Source: Argentina anserina
Taxonomy: Eukaryota; Streptophyta; Magnoliopsida; Rosales; Rosaceae
Assembly (NCBI RefSeq): GCF_933775445.1
Contig: NC_065876.1
Span: 21,266,001-21,330,000, forward strand
Reading direction: 5' to 3'
Length of the DNA stretch: 64,000 nt
Part shown: one piece after another, positions 1-11,681 of the stretch
Layout: each line of letters starts with the position of its first letter
How positions within the stretch are numbered: the stretch's first letter is position 1
Position numbers and translations under genes: made by a program
The notes under the pieces: model-generated
Told to the model about the DNA's origin: nothing
The model's input: the letters and a program-made list of their open reading frames with translations, nothing else
Database searches by the model: none

Positions 1-1332
1 AGTTACAATTTTCTACCTGATAGGAGTGAAACTTGTGCATACAAGTGTTCGTGTGTTAAACCTGTGGGTGATGCTGTTCACTCAAGTAGCAATAGTTGTA
101 AGAAAGCAGCTTCTAGAGTTTCTGATGATAACTACTTGTTCTGTCCAAAGGTTGGACAAATCCAAGATAAGGATTTTGCACATTTTCAGTGGCATTGGAA
201 GAGGGGTGAGCCTGTAATCGTTAGCAATGCACTTGATAATGGATCAGGTTTAAGCTGGGCACCATCTGTGATGTGGCGGGCATTTCGAAAGGTGAAGAAA
301 CTTATAAATGATTGTGACTTGACATACCTCACCATTGATTGCTGGGATTGGTGTGCTATTGAAATCAATGTCCTCCATTTCTTTTGTGGATATTCGAATG
401 GGCGGTCTTATAGGTCAGGATGGCCTCAGAATCTCAAGCTCATTGACTTCCCAGAATCTACTGAGTTTCACAAACGTCTTCCTCGGCATGGCAAGGAGTT
501 TTTATGTTGTCTGCCCTTCAAGGAGTATACTCACCCCAACAAGGGTTCTCTGAACCTTGCTACTTACTTGCCACCTACCTCAATAAAGCCAGACATGGGT
601 CCAAAAACATATATTGCATATGGTTTTGCACAGGAGCTTGAACGGGGAGATTCTGTCACCAAGCTTCACTGCAATATGTCTGATGCGGTTAATATTCTGA
701 CACATACAGCTGAAGTGGCCCTTAGAACTGAACAACTTGTATCTATAGAGAAGTTGAAGAAGAAGCACAGGGAGCAAGACCAAAGAGAGATTTTTGGGAA
801 TTGCCACCCTATTGCTGGTAAAGAAAGTGGGTCTCAGCAAGAACCAGCTGAAGTATGTGAGGATGGAGGTGCATTATGGGACATTTTCCGGATCCAGGAT
901 GTTCCACTGCTGGAGAAATACATCCACAAGCACGTGAATGAATTGAGGCATGTGCTCGGTAAGCCTTTGCAGCGTGTTACTCATGCTATACATGATCAGA
1001 CTGTTTATCTCACTGTGGAGCACAAGAGGAAGCTGAAGGAGGAATTTGGTATCGAGCCGTGGACGTTTGTCCAAAAACATGGAGATGCTGTTTTTATTCC
1101 TGCTGGTTGTCCTCATCAGGTGAGGAACTTGAAGTCTTGTACTAAAGTTTCACTGGACTTTGTTTCCCCTGAGAATGTGGGTGAGTGTGTTCGTTTGACA
1201 GAAGAGTTTCGGACACTTCCCAAAAACCACATAGCCAGTGAGGACAAGTTAGAGGTGAAGAAAATGATTGTGCATGCTGTATGTGAAGCTGTGAAGGAAA
1301 TTTCTGGTGAGAATTCGATGATGAAGATGTGA
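1..1332 (+). CDS. JMJ25/IBM1-like JmjC histone demethylase, 3' part
   Basis: This is the C-terminal 443 residues of a JmjC-domain lysine demethylase of the plant JMJ25/IBM1 (JMJD1/KDM3) group, nuclear enzymes that remove H3K9 methylation using Fe(II) and 2-oxoglutarate. The frame is open from base 1, so the start lies upstream. Family landmarks in order are FAHFQWHWKRGEPVIV, GPKTYIAYG, RGDSVTKLHC, IHDQTVYLT, FIPAGCPHQVRNLKSC and LTEEFRTLPKNH. The first iron His is at 667-669 and the last at 1114-1116. The middle ligand of the HxD motif reads AAT (Asn) at 673-675 where the family has Asp, so activity is doubtful. About 1.3 kb has no intron although relatives are usually split here; a long last exon or a retrocopy are both possible. 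No poly(A) tract follows the stop. Confidence 0.85.
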   Translation, partial: SYNFLPDRSETCAYKCSCVKPVGDAVHSSSNSCKKAASRVSDDNYLFCPKVGQIQDKDFAHFQWHWKRGEPVIVSNALDNGSGLSWAPSVMWRAFRKVKKLINDCDLTYLTIDCWDWCAIEINVLHFFCGYSNGRSYRSGWPQNLKLIDFPESTEFHKRLPRHGKEFLCCLPFKEYTHPNKGSLNLATYLPPTSIKPDMGPKTYIAYGFAQELERGDSVTKLHCNMSDAVNILTHTAEVALRTEQLVSIEKLKKKHREQDQREIFGNCHPIAGKESGSQQEPAEVCEDGGALWDIFRIQDVPLLEKYIHKHVNELRHVLGKPLQRVTHAIHDQTVYLTVEHKRKLKEEFGIEPWTFVQKHGDAVFIPAGCPHQVRNLKSCTKVSLDFVSPENVGECVRLTEEFRTLPKNHIASEDKLEVKKMIVHAVCEAVKEISGENSMMKM

Positions 1333-1680
1333 GGCCTAGGGAAGGCGCAAGGGAAGTAAGGCAAAGTCTAAGGCCCAAGTCTAACAAAATGTAATGGTAT
1401 GCATCATAGCTTAGAACCTATCTACTTAATATATAAATTATCAGTCTCTTTCTTGTTCATCTTCCATTCGGAAGGGGTTTAATGTGCACCTGCTCACCTC
1501 TCTGACTCTGAGTATTTCCAGCTGACAAGAAACCATTACAGTAAAGATAAAAAAATCCCAATTTATTAGAGCAGGCTGCATTTCTTTTACATAATTCAGT
1601 CTTTTCTAACCTTTTCTCAAAACTGAATTTTTGTTTGTCACCTATTTCCCTTACTTTCCTTTGTTTCACTGTAAAAGCTG

Positions 1681-2460
1681 TTATCTTTTGGTCAATTTAA
1701 AGCCATTATATAAATAATTATATATATATATATGTTCAGTTAAGAATGTTGTATCAACTTTTCGCTCTTGCTGGAATTCAGGACCTTTCGTCCTCCTTGT
1801 GTTCTCAAGAATCTGATGGAAATTTATTTGTGCTGAAATTTCTGCAATGCTAAGAGGGTTTGACTGGAGTAAGTCCTTGGATTTTGATGACATTATTGTG
1901 GAGAATTATTCAGACCAACTTTTGTTTTGCTGTTTCTGGAAACTGCATCAACACGTTGCTGGGAAATAGAATTCTTAGAGCAGCAGCTGGATTGAAGCAC
2001 TGTAGCAGATTGATTTGTTCTTTTCTTTGAGGTAGTCAAGTTTTACTTCAAGTCTTCCAATTCTTGAGTTTACTTACTCAAGTTGATTGATCTTGAGATG
2101 AAATCTCTCAAGTTGTTCTAGCAACTTTTCTGCAATCTTGTTGCTGGATAGATGATTTAGGAATTCTACCAAACTTGGCTGCACTGGGTCAAGTTCTTAA
2201 ACTCCTATTTCTCACTGAAAATGAGACAATTCGTCGTAGAGTGTATTTAGTACTTTACACACGTACTCTATCGAGTACTGATTTTCTTGGATATGTCTGG
2301 AATGAAAACACTTTCCACTTATCCGAATCTTTTGTAATACAATTGGATTGATAACTTTTTGGTTTGGATTCTATCTTGTTGGTTGAGAGAAGCCAACTTT
2401 GTGGCATAAGGCGTTTTGCCTACCAGCTTTTGAGCAAAGCAGGCTTTGATACCAGCTGTG
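1681..2460 (-). repeat. possible remnant of a reverse-transcribing element
   Basis: On the minus strand positions 2454-2442 read TGGTATCAAAGCC, 11 of 12 to the initiator-tRNA-Met primer site used by many plant LTR elements and pararetroviruses. Several hundred bases further along on the same strand lies a short open stretch (1893-1681) with no domain I recognise. No LTR pair, protease or RT motif is visible, so the assignment is weak. Confidence 0.22.
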
Positions 2461-3150
2461 GCGGACCTAACTGATGCTCAAAATATCCAAAGGCTTTTGA
2501 TCTTCTTCAAAGATTTCTTGAAGTGATGCAATTTCTTCCCTTGTGTGGTAGATTTGTTGTTGGATATTATATATAATATCCTAATAATCTTGGGTATTTC
2601 TAGGGAGATTATTTCTATTTTTTACGAGTCTTTTTTCTTTTGTTTTGGCTTCTTGTAGTTCTTTAAAGGATAATTTAGCAAAAGCTAATAATTCAAGTCT
2701 GGTAGCTATTAAAATGTTATATGAAGATAAAATAACTGTCTACCTTTAAGTATTGAGGATAGATTTAAATATTTGCAATATGTTGAATAAATAAATTCAA
2801 CTTAATAAGCCCATCATGTTTCGTCAAAATTTTTAAACTTTTAAAAATAAACCAAGGAAGAATATACTAGAGTTTTTTTTTATATAGTTTTTTTTATGAA
2901 AGCTAACAGAATATTCTAAAATAAACGGAGACCCCTTGTTGTTATCAAAATTAGAATTTAAGTATCATATTGTCAACTTTATAAGTTTAAGTATCCCGTT
3001 GCCCTGCACACTAAGAGTTGAGGTACCATTGAAGTACTTATCCCAAACGCACGCGCAGTATATTTGGTAGAAAAAAATGCACTCTTTAGAGTCATTTAAA
3101 AAAAAGCATCATATGGAGAACTATATATGTGTTCAACGTATTACCTAGAC

Positions 3151-3172
3151 TAAATAAATAAATAAATAAATA
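3151..3172. repeat. AAAT microsatellite
   Basis: About five and a half copies of a TAAA/AAAT tetranucleotide. Confidence 0.9.
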
Positions 3173-3383
3173 CACGTGCGATTTCTCCCCTTAAATGATC
3201 CACTACCGCGTGGGAGGGTGCCCGCCATGTCTAGTCTCATGAATGGATCAATGAGATTTCATGCATAAAGTTTTAGAGGTACGTGAGACTTTGATCCTCC
3301 TAACATCTTCAGCTTCCTCTCTTGAACTAGTATAGATTTCTTTTCTCATACAGTTTAATTTGGGAAAATTCTATACAGAATGC

Positions 3384-4046
3384 CAGTGGCAGATCCTAGA
3401 TGGGTGCTTAGGGAAGCTTGATCTAAAATTGTAATCTAGGGAGAGTTTGAAATTTGGCCGAAGGTAAAAATATTTTTTTTTGACAATGTACACAAAAGAT
3501 GGGATTCAACCAATGTACACAAAATACTATGTGATTCACACTTTTGAAATGATTGTTTTATATTATCTGTATCAAAATACCTCCAAGCATATGTAACCGA
3601 GAGTAGATGGAAAGCACACGCAGAAAGCTAGAAATCCCAAATGGGAAATCCCCAATTCAATCATGATATCTCGTGCTACTAGAGGAGTAGATGCCGCACA
3701 TAACTTCTTAGTGGAATGGTGGAATGAGTCCAATTCTAAGTGCAATCTATGACTCTAATTTAAGAACTAGGCTTTAATATTTAGGGTTAAAGATTTAATT
3801 TTATGGAAAAAAAGAGGAAAAAAGACAGAGAGAGAAAGATAAAGAAAAAAAAAATTGGTGGTCTGTGTGAGATTTGAGAGGTTGGTGTGGGAGGAGATTG
3901 AGTGTGAGTGGGTGTATGTGTATGTGTTAGTGAGAGATTGAGTGTGGAAGAGAGTATGTAATACTAGCTCTAATTAAAAAAAAATTAATACTAATTTTTT
4001 TTTCTAATCAACTAGCATCCCTAATCTTTGAAAGGATACGCCCCTC
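3384..4046. mobile_element. non-autonomous hAT element, 663 bp
   Basis: The left end reads CAGTGGCAGATCC and the right end, inverted, GAGGGGCGTATCC, an imperfect terminal inverted repeat of hAT type. The 8 bases outside each end are identical, CAGAATGC at 3376-3383 and 4047-4054, the target-site duplication length expected of hAT. The interior is AT-rich with homopurine runs and GTGTGTATG-like stretches and has no transposase, so this is a MITE or deletion derivative. Confidence 0.75.
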
Positions 4047-4054
4047 CAGAATGC

Positions 4055-4718
4055 TGAACTTGCTCCAATTTCCCGAGGGAAGACACTAAATGGTAAAATA
4101 TAGTAAGCTGTAAGCTTGGCTCTGTTGTTCACAGTTTCTTTAGTTCGATCTGTATTTTTTGGATTCCATGCATGAGGGCTATATTGGAGATTCAAATGGT
4201 TTACTTGCTTATGATATAAGCTCTGGGAATGTCATTGATATTGTCCTCGTTCATGAGTGCTCTTTCTCCCTTGTGACTTACTTTCTTCTCAAACACATGT
4301 ATACAGGTAAATCATTTGGAGTTGCTTGCATTCGGGTTCCTTAATTTCACTCCGTAGATTCAAGTCTATAAAACCACAACCTATGCCCAACTAGGAAATG
4401 GTGAAGTGGGAAAAACGTGTATGGTAGTTGTTATTTTCCTGTACATAAAGTTCTCTGATCTGGGAGGGGATGTATCCTCAAGAATTGCATCTTGTGCTCA
4501 TTAATTAAGTCTCAAATATTCAAGTATGATATAGTCTCCAATCGCCTGTATACGGGTTTAATTTTCTTAACGCTTGATTAATTTTCTCTTGAAGAATGTT
4601 TAATGACTATGAGGATGAGTACAGGATGCGTTGCAACATAGAAACATAAAGATCCTTATGAGTGAATCGAATCATGTAGATTAGAGCAAGCATGCATATA
4701 AGTTTGGTCCTGCTGTTA
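4055..4718. other. spacer between two hAT elements
   Basis: No gene recognised. A 61-codon open stretch at 4159-4344 resembles nothing known to me and is probably chance. Confidence 0.5.
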
Positions 4719-4726
4719 CTTTGGAG

Positions 4727-7450
4727 CAATGTTTTACTCGCCCTACACTCCAATGCACCCGATTTCCACCCCAAGACTTGCCTAGGGCTTAAAAAGCTCA
4801 AGACTTACTCGAAAAAGAGTAAAAAAGACGCAGTGGCGCAAAAGACACACGTTAAGGTGCAAAAAAAAAAAAGCGTAAAAAACGCGCATTTGTGCGCGCT
4901 CCCAGGTTTTTTTATTTTTTTTAAACACCTAAAACACATCGTTTTGGATGATTAACGAAACGTAGAGAACAAAAGATGAGAGAGTCTTGGAGCTGCATTG
5001 CATTTGAAGTAACCACATCGCAGAGCCGCATCGCAGAGACGCTACCACAGATCGATTTGTTCTTGTTCTTTAGGAGTTTTACTTGATCGATCTGTTCTTG
5101 GCTTTGAAGGTATGATACCGATCAATCTGTTATTGCTTGATCGATAAATCTGTTCTTGCTTCTCATACTCATATGAGATCTTATCATTGATTTGAATTTT
5201 ATCTAACACATAATTGTATGTTATGAACTGTTGTAGTCTGATTTATCTTATATGCATTTGGGTATTCATTACTGCTATGATAATTGTCTGTCATTCATGT
5301 TATTGGGTTTTGTCAAGTTGTTGAATTTTATGAGAAGCATTGTGATTTTTTTAGGTCAATTTTATGACTTCTTAGCTGATCAATTTGAGGAAAGAGCTAG
5401 GACTCTTTGCTGTGAGCCCCTTAGCAAATTAGCTGAAAAAGTATATCTAGGTTTTGGAGAGTACGACTAGATTCATGTTAACCCAAACGTCAGTTCTCGG
5501 TGGAAATGGTTGAAGATTAACATTGTAGTTTATATGCTAGTAATACTACATGTTTGAGAATGTCTGCAGCTAGTACTCTTCATGTGGTTTGTAGGTCATA
5601 CGATTTAACCAAGATCAAGCTTGTGGTTATGTGCTTACTAAGAGTAGCTGTGCAGAGCGAAGTCTGTCCACATATACTTTCCTGTGTTTCTTGTCAGCAT
5701 TGTGATCTCCTTTTCCATGATGAAATTATAATTTTTTTTTGGGAATATTTTAAGAACAATACACCAAGTTTTATCCATTGAGAATTATGATCTATAAACT
5801 TTTAAAACTACCATATTGGTCCATAAATTTACAAATTGGGCACACTTTTAGTACATGTCATTAATAACACCATCGACCTTATTTTATTATTCATCTTTTA
5901 GAAGCTAATCAAATATTTTCACCCTTATATCCATTTCAATCTCCACCTCCATTCCGATGTCAATCATCACCTCAGCCATCTTTGTAAAAGTAACAAATAA
6001 CAAAATCCACAAACCCAAAATTACATAGAAATCCCAAAGCATATCCAATAATTTCATCAAAAGTTACCACCTTGTGTAGCAACACAACGACGACTGCTTG
6101 TTGCTGAATGTGGCGTCTCAATTAGTGGAGAACTCGACAATCTGGACGGTTATATGAGGTCTTGTTCTGGGTTTTTTTGCTTTTGTTCTTGTTCTCCGAC
6201 ATCGGCAGATTTTCCGGCCAATATGAGCTCGACTACGATTGTGGAGTATGACTTTCTCCTTGAAATCAGTTCAAAATGAGAAGAAGGTGATGACTTTTGG
6301 GAGAGAAGAAGACCTTGAAGAACTAAAAGCTTCAAGGATTTGCTTCAATGTCTCCAAATCTTCAACGATAGAGAAGAATTAGAAAACATATAGGAAGAGG
6401 AAGGGTAATAGGTTGTTTATTTCGTAGAGGCTAATTAGGATTTGAGATTGGGAAGGTGAGCGGCAAAGACTCAAAGCTTGTGAGGAATGGGGCTAATGGA
6501 CTCTCTAATACGAGAGAGAGAGAGAGATAAGAGGATAGAGACAGAGAGTAGAGGGATGAGAGTTTATGCGAGTTTTTTTTTCTAATACCAGGTTAATCTT
6601 TATTGAAATAATAAAATTATCCTTCAAATCATGATGGGAAACAAAATAATTTAACAGAAAGTTAACGAAATGTACTGAAAATATATCAAATTAAATATTT
6701 AATGTACTATTATGATAGTTTTGAAACATAAAACACCATAATTCTTAATGGAGAAAACTTGGTGTACCATTCTTAAAATTTACACATTTTTTTTTTGCTC
6801 TATGTTTTGTTCGCGGTTCAAGACTTATTTCGTTGGATTCAAGGCATTAAGTAGTACTTAATTCTCTCTCTTTGGAGATGGGTCATGCAATGAAAGTATC
6901 CTCAATCTATATTATATGAAGTGTTTAATTCACTCTGCATTAGCTATTCTTCTGCGTTTGGTAAAGGGTAAGATCAAATCTTTTTGTCCACTTCATTTTC
7001 TGCTGTGATTTTAATGGACTGATTTTTTTAAAGATTATTGAAAGTTAAAGACAACAGATGGGATGAACTTGTATGTATAATTGTATAGTTATGCTTTTGA
7101 ATATATATAATTGTATAATTGTGTCATTATTAGCTTTTGAATTTGAATTGTTGATAGGTAACAATGAGTGCTTCGGTAGTAACAGTGCTAATGCTAGTGC
7201 TACTGCATAAAAAAAAAAAGATGGTGTTTGGCAATGAACTACACCCATGACGATTGTATGTATGAATGCATGACATTTGTTATGTTTTATAAGCTATTCT
7301 TTAAGTGATATGTACAAAAATAATAGTTATATTTAAATATGTTTGTTTATTTTTTTATATCGTAAGATTTACGCTTTTTACGACTTAAGCGTTAAATCTT
7401 AAAATTCTCGCAAAACGCTTTGAAGTACGCTTTCGCGTTTTAAAACATTG
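4727..7450. mobile_element. hAT transposon derivative, 2.7 kb, no transposase
   Basis: The ends are a perfect 10-bp inverted repeat, CAATGTTTTA at 4727-4736 and TAAAACATTG at 7441-7450. They are flanked by an 8-bp target duplication with one mismatch (CTTTGGAG at 4719-4726, ATTTGGAG at 7451-7458). Both subterminal zones are rich in GCG/CGC and AAAACGC-like motifs, common in plant hAT elements. No BED finger, RNase-H-like core or hATC dimerisation region can be read, so it is non-autonomous. A second element sits inside it (5747-6779). Short open stretches within (such as 5252-5470) look like noise. Confidence 0.75.
5747..6779. mobile_element. nested TIR element, about 1.03 kb
   Basis: The left end (5747 onward) and the inverted right end (6779 backward) share ATTTTAAGAA, then TACACCAAGTTTT, TCCATT and AGAATTATG, so inverted repeats run for roughly 60 bases with scattered mismatches. 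The interior holds a (GA)n run near 6512-6530 and no transposase. I could not settle the target duplication, so the superfamily is open. It lies wholly inside the 2.7-kb hAT derivative and is therefore the younger insertion. Confidence 0.6.
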
Positions 7451-7458
7451 ATTTGGAG

Positions 7459-8203
7459 TACTTGGTACTCGAAACGTACCCCTGAGACAGTCTTGAAAAT
7501 TTATTAAAAGGCCGTAGCTGTACTAGCTAATTAGAAGAAGATTGAATTTGTAGAAAGACATGCATGTAGTAGCAAAATGATCGAGCACTCGAGCTGCTTG
7601 ATCAAGGTTCACACTCCTACCTACCTTCTTTTGTACTTCTTGGAAATCCAAGAACTAGTGGATTTGAGATCTCCCATGAGGGATTTTAGCCATCATAGCT
7701 TTATTCCTCACTTCCATAATGACATCTAAGATCTCACCAGCGGCTGCTGCGCCTTCATCTATCACTGGCACAATATATTGCAGCACCAAATATTACAAGA
7801 TTTGTGATAAATATGTATCAACTTCTTCATGGACTAAATATAGGCAACTTCTGTTAAATGCCCACTCTCCGAGCGCCTCGCCGTTAGTTCGCAGACGTCG
7901 TCTGTGTGCGTGTGGGAACATTGATCTGCGTTTAAAAATTTACCATCTCTTTCCGAAATCAGTCTCACGTGCGGGTTTAAAATAAGTCCTCCAAACCCTA
8001 AGCATTGTTCAGACCAAAAAAAAAACCCTAAGCGTTGTGATCCGCCTCCTCTAAATGGAAAAGGGAATTAGAAAGAGGGTTTATGATAGGAAGGGAGAGA
8101 AATATGCAAGCATACCCAAGAAATCGTTTACAACCCATTCGAGCCGATTCGTTGATTTGTCTTGGTCCCCGCAGCCCTTCCCAGATCTAGAGTGCAGAGA
8201 GAG
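7459..8203. other. spacer / possible 5' leader
   Basis: No firm gene. The last 200 bases are less AT-rich and contain a short open stretch (8055-8243) overlapping the putative start at 8204 in another frame, which could be leader sequence of that gene. Confidence 0.4.
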
Positions 8204-11200
8204 ATGTGGAGGAAGAAACGAGATCCCGATATTTTCCCTGTAATTTTGTAAGCTTTAGCTTGAATCCATGTTTGTTAGATGTATTGTTTTATATGGAATT
8301 TGGCTAGCCATCGACTATATAGTCAATCAAATAGATTATCTTTGGTTTTGTGGTTCTGATATCAAAGTTGCTGACCATAACTTGATATTCTGGTTTCCAA
8401 ACTTATTAGTAGCAAACTTTTTCCCCATATTGATATTGATTTTCATGTCCACTTGCTCATTAGTTCAATCAATTGTTAGTCCTTCGATTGCAGCAGACTT
8501 ACCCTTTGAGTGCAGCAGACTTACCTTCATTTCTTCTTATTTTGCAGGTTTGCAGCAAAATACCCTTGCTACTGCCAGCTTTGTTAATTAAAGGTTAATA
8601 GTATTTTGAATGTCTAACTAATTTTGTCTCCTTATTACTTATTCTTGCTGTGTTGTTTCACGTAAAAGAATATAACTATTGTCACAACTTATTTTGACAA
8701 AAAAATGCAGATGTTTCCTCATTATTGCTCTAGTAGTTACTTCCTTTTATTTTGTGTCCTGATTTAAGTAGCCACAGTTACCCTTGTTTTGCTAAATATT
8801 GAGTTTCTGGGAATTTAAAGGAGACTACCTTGACCTATATGTATATACCTTTTCTCCAAAATTTTAGTTACTGTAATGCTACACCTATATTGCACCAAGT
8901 TCTGAGTTACACTATAATGAACTTCATATTTTTTTTCTCAATTTTTATGTTCCGGAGATAATTTCTCTTAGGTGCATAAATTAGTGAATTGAAAAACCCT
9001 TTTAGTATCTGATTCGTATTAGTTAGTCAAGTAGATTGAAATTGTGATTGTTAATCAGAGAGTCAGAGTCTATCATATTGTTGATTGATTTCTATCAGCA
9101 ATTTGGTATTCTAACTTCTTAATTTGGGTTCCTGGTATGACCTTTTAGGTTTGTGACTTTGTCTATAAATTATTTAGACAATTAATCCTCAAAGTTGGGC
9201 TAATAGCAATCTCCATCAGGGAGCACATCTCCAGGTAGATTGTCCAATTATCCTTCTTTTTCTTTTTCTTTTTCTTTTTCTGCTTTTTGTTTGCAGAATT
9301 TTGACTGATTTTGTTGGTTCAATTTTTGGGTATCATTATTGTGGTTTGAAGCTTCCCTTCCATCTGATAAGTCATGGATTCAAAAACGTAATCCACCATT
9401 CCATTTAATCCAACTTTAATGAAATTCTGCTTATTTCTCTAAGCTTTTGTTCATCTTTGTTTTCTAATCCCTCAGCATGTGATCTTTGAATTACACCTTG
9501 TTCATTAGATTAATGAAACATGAAAATGCACCGAGCTAATTCAGATCTATCTCTATACAAGCTATACTGAGAGAAAAAAAGATCTAATTGAAAAGGTAGC
9601 TGATCTAGCATCTTTTGATTTATTAGTTTATTCAGATATATCTCTCTACAAGCTCTACTTGTTTCCCCCTTACCTTTAAACATAAGATGATTTGTGCTAG
9701 CTATAGCCTATAGGAGAATATAGCTATATAATGATACATTTACACCCTAAATATTTTGATGATATGGTTTTCGGTCAGTTTGTAACCATGAGAATGATAA
9801 AATAATACAGTGAACATATGGTTGACAGTTGCCTATGACATGGTATTTTATTAAGGTCTTTGGTCGATTACTGAGAACTGTCCCCTATCAAACATAGTAT
9901 TCAGCTCACAGTTAATTTTGTCTGGAGATAGAAAGATCAGTTCTACATTTACTTTGTGATCCATGTGAATAATTTGCATTATAATACTGGTATGTTGTGA
10001 AGTATCGGGAAATAAGTTCTTATTGCCTCACTTACCTATCATTGCATACATTAAAGAATTATTGGCATTTCAATTCGCATCTTGATACATCTCTTCATCA
10101 TCTTATTTTACTTTCATATTTATGCAGGTTCACGGTCAAATGTTTCTAGAAAATTTTTGCGTTGTGTGAAGTATATGGTGGTGTAGTTAGGGGTGGTGGT
10201 GGTATTTAGTGGGCTTGCCGAATCTACAAATTTTTACTACAGATATATTTTACTCATTGTAGTTCCGAACTGCATGTTTTTAGAGTAGTTTTTTCAACAA
10301 TGTGTGTATGGATTATAGTGTGGATTTTCTGTTATTGACAATTTGACATGGAGGATTGTGGGAGATGTGAGAATTCTCTACTGTGTCAATGTTATGTAAC
10401 TAATTTGTTAATTTTTTTTTCTTGCAATTTTCCACAGACCAACCTCAATCTGAATCCTCACCTCCCCCCTATAATGTATTCAGCAGTAGCAAAGGTATTC
10501 AAAGAACACATTTACATACATCTATGAACCTAAACCTTTATTGCATTAAGAACACATATAATGAAAAGAATTCTTTTTTACACATCATGATGCAGTTATA
10601 GTTTTCTAGTCTTTAATCTTTGGAAAAAGCTCTACATGTGGGTCCACCCTTAAAACTAAGGGTGTGCAAATACAATAGACTTTAAAGAAGCCCTTTTAAA
10701 TATAGCAGATTGGAGTGAGACTGAGACTACACACGGAGGCATTAGCAGAGGATGAAACTAATGGTGAAGGTAGAGGTGAAGGTGACATCCCACAAGCCAA
10801 TGAAGTTGGCCCCTTGAGCACAATTCAATATCAGCAACAACTTCACGATACCAAGGTTCCCCAGGAATGCAAAATCTCTTAGCCAGTGTGCACTTACAAT
10901 GGAATGCAAAATCTTGCAAGTGGTTAACCGCAGATGGTTTATATTACTCCGGTAGTGTTGTCGTCTTGCCAGATATATGGCATGGTATCCCAACAATGTC
11001 TTAACTGATTTTTGCAAGGTGTCATTAATCATTATCATGTAATGAAGATCAGGAACGAATCCCCTGACTAAATATACTAATTGTGATCCAATGTGTGCAA
11101 TTGGCTGTTGTTGCTTTCGCCTATATTGTTTTACAGGTGCTGTGGTATTTATTATTTAACTTAATGGTCTTATTGACAATGTCTAACTGATTTTTGCAAA

Positions 11201-11372
11201 TTGTCGGTTCATGCTGAGTATGAGAACTAACAGGTTTATATATTTAGGGAAGTGCCAGACAATTATTTCAGTGTTTGCAATAGCCAATGGGAGAGTGGAA
11301 AAGGACACTCTTAAATCTCATTTTGAAATGATGATTGAGATTGGGCAAAAGAAAGACACTAAAGGTGATTAA
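8204..11372 (+). CDS. putative small four-exon gene, unknown product
   Basis: I do not recognise this product. Four short segments join in phase at GT-AG borders into an 87-residue frame: 8204-8239 (starts MWRKKRDPDIFP), 8548-8593 (hydrophobic, KIPLLLPALLIK), 10438-10494 (QPQSESSPPPYNVFSSSK) and 11248-11372 (ending in TAA at 11370). Acceptors at 8547, 10437 and 11247 are preceded by T-rich tracts, and the intron phases agree at every join. The second donor (GTTAAT) is weak and extra exons could be missed. The hydrophobic second exon might be a membrane anchor. This could also be a chance assembly or a decayed gene. Confidence 0.3.
9252..9281. repeat. TTTTTC hexanucleotide microsatellite
   Basis: Roughly five tandem CTTTTT units in an AT-rich intron-like stretch. 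Confidence 0.85.
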
Positions 11373-11681
11373 GAGTCAATTGTACAAGTGACTGCCATAT
11401 CTATTTAGTTCATAGATTAGTTTTAAACTTTCTGTCATTCGAGGCTTGAATCCAATTGAAACTATGATGAACGTAATGGATGATGGATCGATGATATAAA
11501 CCAATTATCTCCTCATTTTTCCAGCTAGTTTTAGGTTTTATTGTTCTTTTTACTACTAAAATTGGGACTCACTACTTTTGTTACTCTCAAAAGTACTCAG
11601 TGTACTGGAAATTGATTACATACAAACATACTAAGATTTTGGGATGTAATAATCAAGGGCATCTTCTTCAATCTTCAACAG

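Larger units (their letters stand above)
1333..3375. other. intergenic, no gene recognised
   Basis: AT-rich spacer after the JmjC gene. Apart from the primer-binding-site-like motif near 2442 and an AAAT microsatellite I see no coding or RNA gene. A short minus-strand open stretch at 1681-1893 begins MSSKSKDLLQ and may belong to the retroelement remnant noted there. Confidence 0.5.

Noticed and set aside
10742..11038. 98-codon minus-strand frame and the acidic plus-strand frame opposite
   Set aside because: Both lack recognised domains and lie in what would be an intron of the putative small gene.
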